A stretch of DNA of 5,420 bases from Chloroflexota bacterium (lineage in GTDB: Bacteria > Chloroflexota > Limnocylindria > Limnocylindrales > CSP1-4): the NCBI GenBank assembly GCA_021777365.1, contig JAJYDP010000381.1, positions 1 to 5,420 on the forward strand, written 5' to 3'. Of the stretch, positions 4,977 through 5,420 are shown piece by piece. The notes under the pieces are model-generated. The model saw only the letters and a program-made list of their open reading frames with translations. It ran no database searches and was not told the DNA's origin. A program made the position numbers and the translations under genes. The stretch's first letter is position 1; each line of letters begins with the position of its first letter.

Positions 4977-5033
4977 ATGAACCGACGGCGGAGCCGGGGC
5001 GGGTCGATGCCGCGCGCTCCGCGGACGCGATGA
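4977..5033 (+). CDS. 18-codon Arg-rich mini-ORF, possible leader peptide coupled to the next gene
   Basis: ATG at 4977 follows the GAGGAGG site by 7 nt and the frame ends at TGA 5031-5033. The peptide MNRRRSRGGSMPRAPRTR has 7 arginines in 18 residues. Its stop overlaps the ATG of the membrane protein (ATGA, 5030-5033), the same arrangement as at the DUF302/glutaredoxin junction. It may be a leader peptide delivering ribosomes to the downstream start. Alternatives are chance, or a frameshift separating a real N-terminus from the membrane protein. No family match is recognised. Confidence 0.45.
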   Translation: MNRRRSRGGSMPRAPRTR

Positions 5034-5420
5034 ACTCGACCTGTCCTCCTGCGGCGGTGGCGTGCTCGGTGGCCTCGTACGTGCGCGACTCGGCCCGGTC
5101 GCTGGCCGCGCTGTCGGACCGGCGGTTCGTCGCCCGGGCGTCGGCCTGGAGCGCCGTGGCCCTGCTCGCGTTCGGCCTGGTGGCCGCGATCATCCCGAAT
5201 CCCGTGTTCGGGCGCAGCATCCCGCCGCAGCCGTTCGCCATCGCCGTCTGGCTCGCCTCGGCCCCGATGATGGGGCTCATCGCCGCCACGTACGGGCTGC
5301 CGGGGCGCGTCGCCGCGGCGGCGATGGCTCCGATCCCGCTGGGCCCGGGTACCCCGGTCCCGCTGGGCCGGGGGGTCGCGGCTGAGCCGGCGGCGCGGAC
5401 GAGCGGCTCCACGGCGGCAA
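5030..5420 (+). CDS. Two-helix membrane protein, 3' end outside window
   Basis: The frame is open from ATG 5030 to the window end (130 codons). Residues 1-36 are mostly soluble with C5 and C12. Residues about 37-55 (ASAWSAVALLAFGLVAAII) and 69-87 (FAIAVWLASAPMMGLIAAT) are likely transmembrane helices. The short loop between them is PNPVFGRSIPPQP. The remainder is Pro/Ala/Gly-rich and continues past the edge. The loop recalls small bacterial membrane proteins with a P-x-P-x-F-x-R pattern followed by VW-x-x-S, but I cannot name the family. No strong ribosome binding site precedes 5030 itself; translation probably depends on the mini-ORF overlapping by ATGA. In-frame GTG codons at 5057, 5069 and 5081 are alternative starts. 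It follows the DsrE-like gene, so it may belong to the same operon. Confidence 0.65.
   Translation, partial: MNSTCPPAAVACSVASYVRDSARSLAALSDRRFVARASAWSAVALLAFGLVAAIIPNPVFGRSIPPQPFAIAVWLASAPMMGLIAATYGLPGRVAAAAMAPIPLGPGTPVPLGRGVAAEPAARTSGSTAA

Noticed and set aside
4960..5412. 150-codon minus-strand frame over the membrane protein
   Set aside because: Ala/Ser/Thr-rich shadow with no ribosome binding site; the plus strand shows clear transmembrane helices instead.
1..5420. CRISPR array, insertion sequence, integrase or attachment site
   Set aside because: No regularly spaced repeats, transposase motifs or tRNA-flanking direct repeats were seen.

Overview
The window is a GC-rich bacterial chromosome segment. 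The DnaE gene at the left edge has the fingers sequence LGYAIRKKK where many bacteria have an RRAMGKKK-type sequence. Together with the GroES and DUF302/DsrE-like proteins, this suggests a high-GC member of the Chloroflexota (Limnocylindria/Thermomicrobia-like). The assignment is inference from recalled family patterns, not a search result.

Layout. (1) 1-2102 (+): the C-terminal ~700 codons of the replicative DNA polymerase III alpha subunit, including a clamp-binding motif, the OB fold, a 163-residue Gly/Pro/Ala-rich linker and a terminal domain. (2) 2103-2175: a short convergent intergenic stretch. (3) 2176-2691 (-): a 171-aa protein of unknown function built from two copies of one small beta-rich domain. 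(4) 2692-3077: a 386-bp non-coding stretch holding five successive hairpins, two of them perfect over 12 and 15 bp. (5) 3078-3106: a plausible sigma70-type promoter whose -35 lies in an inverted repeat, the likely operator for the next gene. (6) 3170-4963 (+): a tight cluster of arsR-type regulator, DUF302 protein, CPWC glutaredoxin, GroES and DsrE-like protein. (7) 4977 to the end (+): an 18-codon Arg-rich mini-ORF with the best Shine-Dalgarno seen here. It overlaps by ATGA the start of a two-helix membrane protein that runs off the window.

How the genes may work together. The ArsR-type repressor has a cysteine pair (C16, C87) but no canonical metal-site motif. Two downstream products are redox or sulfur-relay types (glutaredoxin, DsrE-like), and DUF302 has two cysteines in conserved motifs. 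The cluster therefore looks like a thiol- or sulfane-sulfur-responsive stress operon that has taken in a co-chaperonin gene without groEL. The regulator probably controls its own operon through the inverted repeat at 3078-3093. The points most worth a second look are the hairpin array at 2783-3040, the lone GroES with a shortened roof loop and a 14-bp palindrome beside its ribosome binding site, and the leader mini-ORF at 4977-5033.
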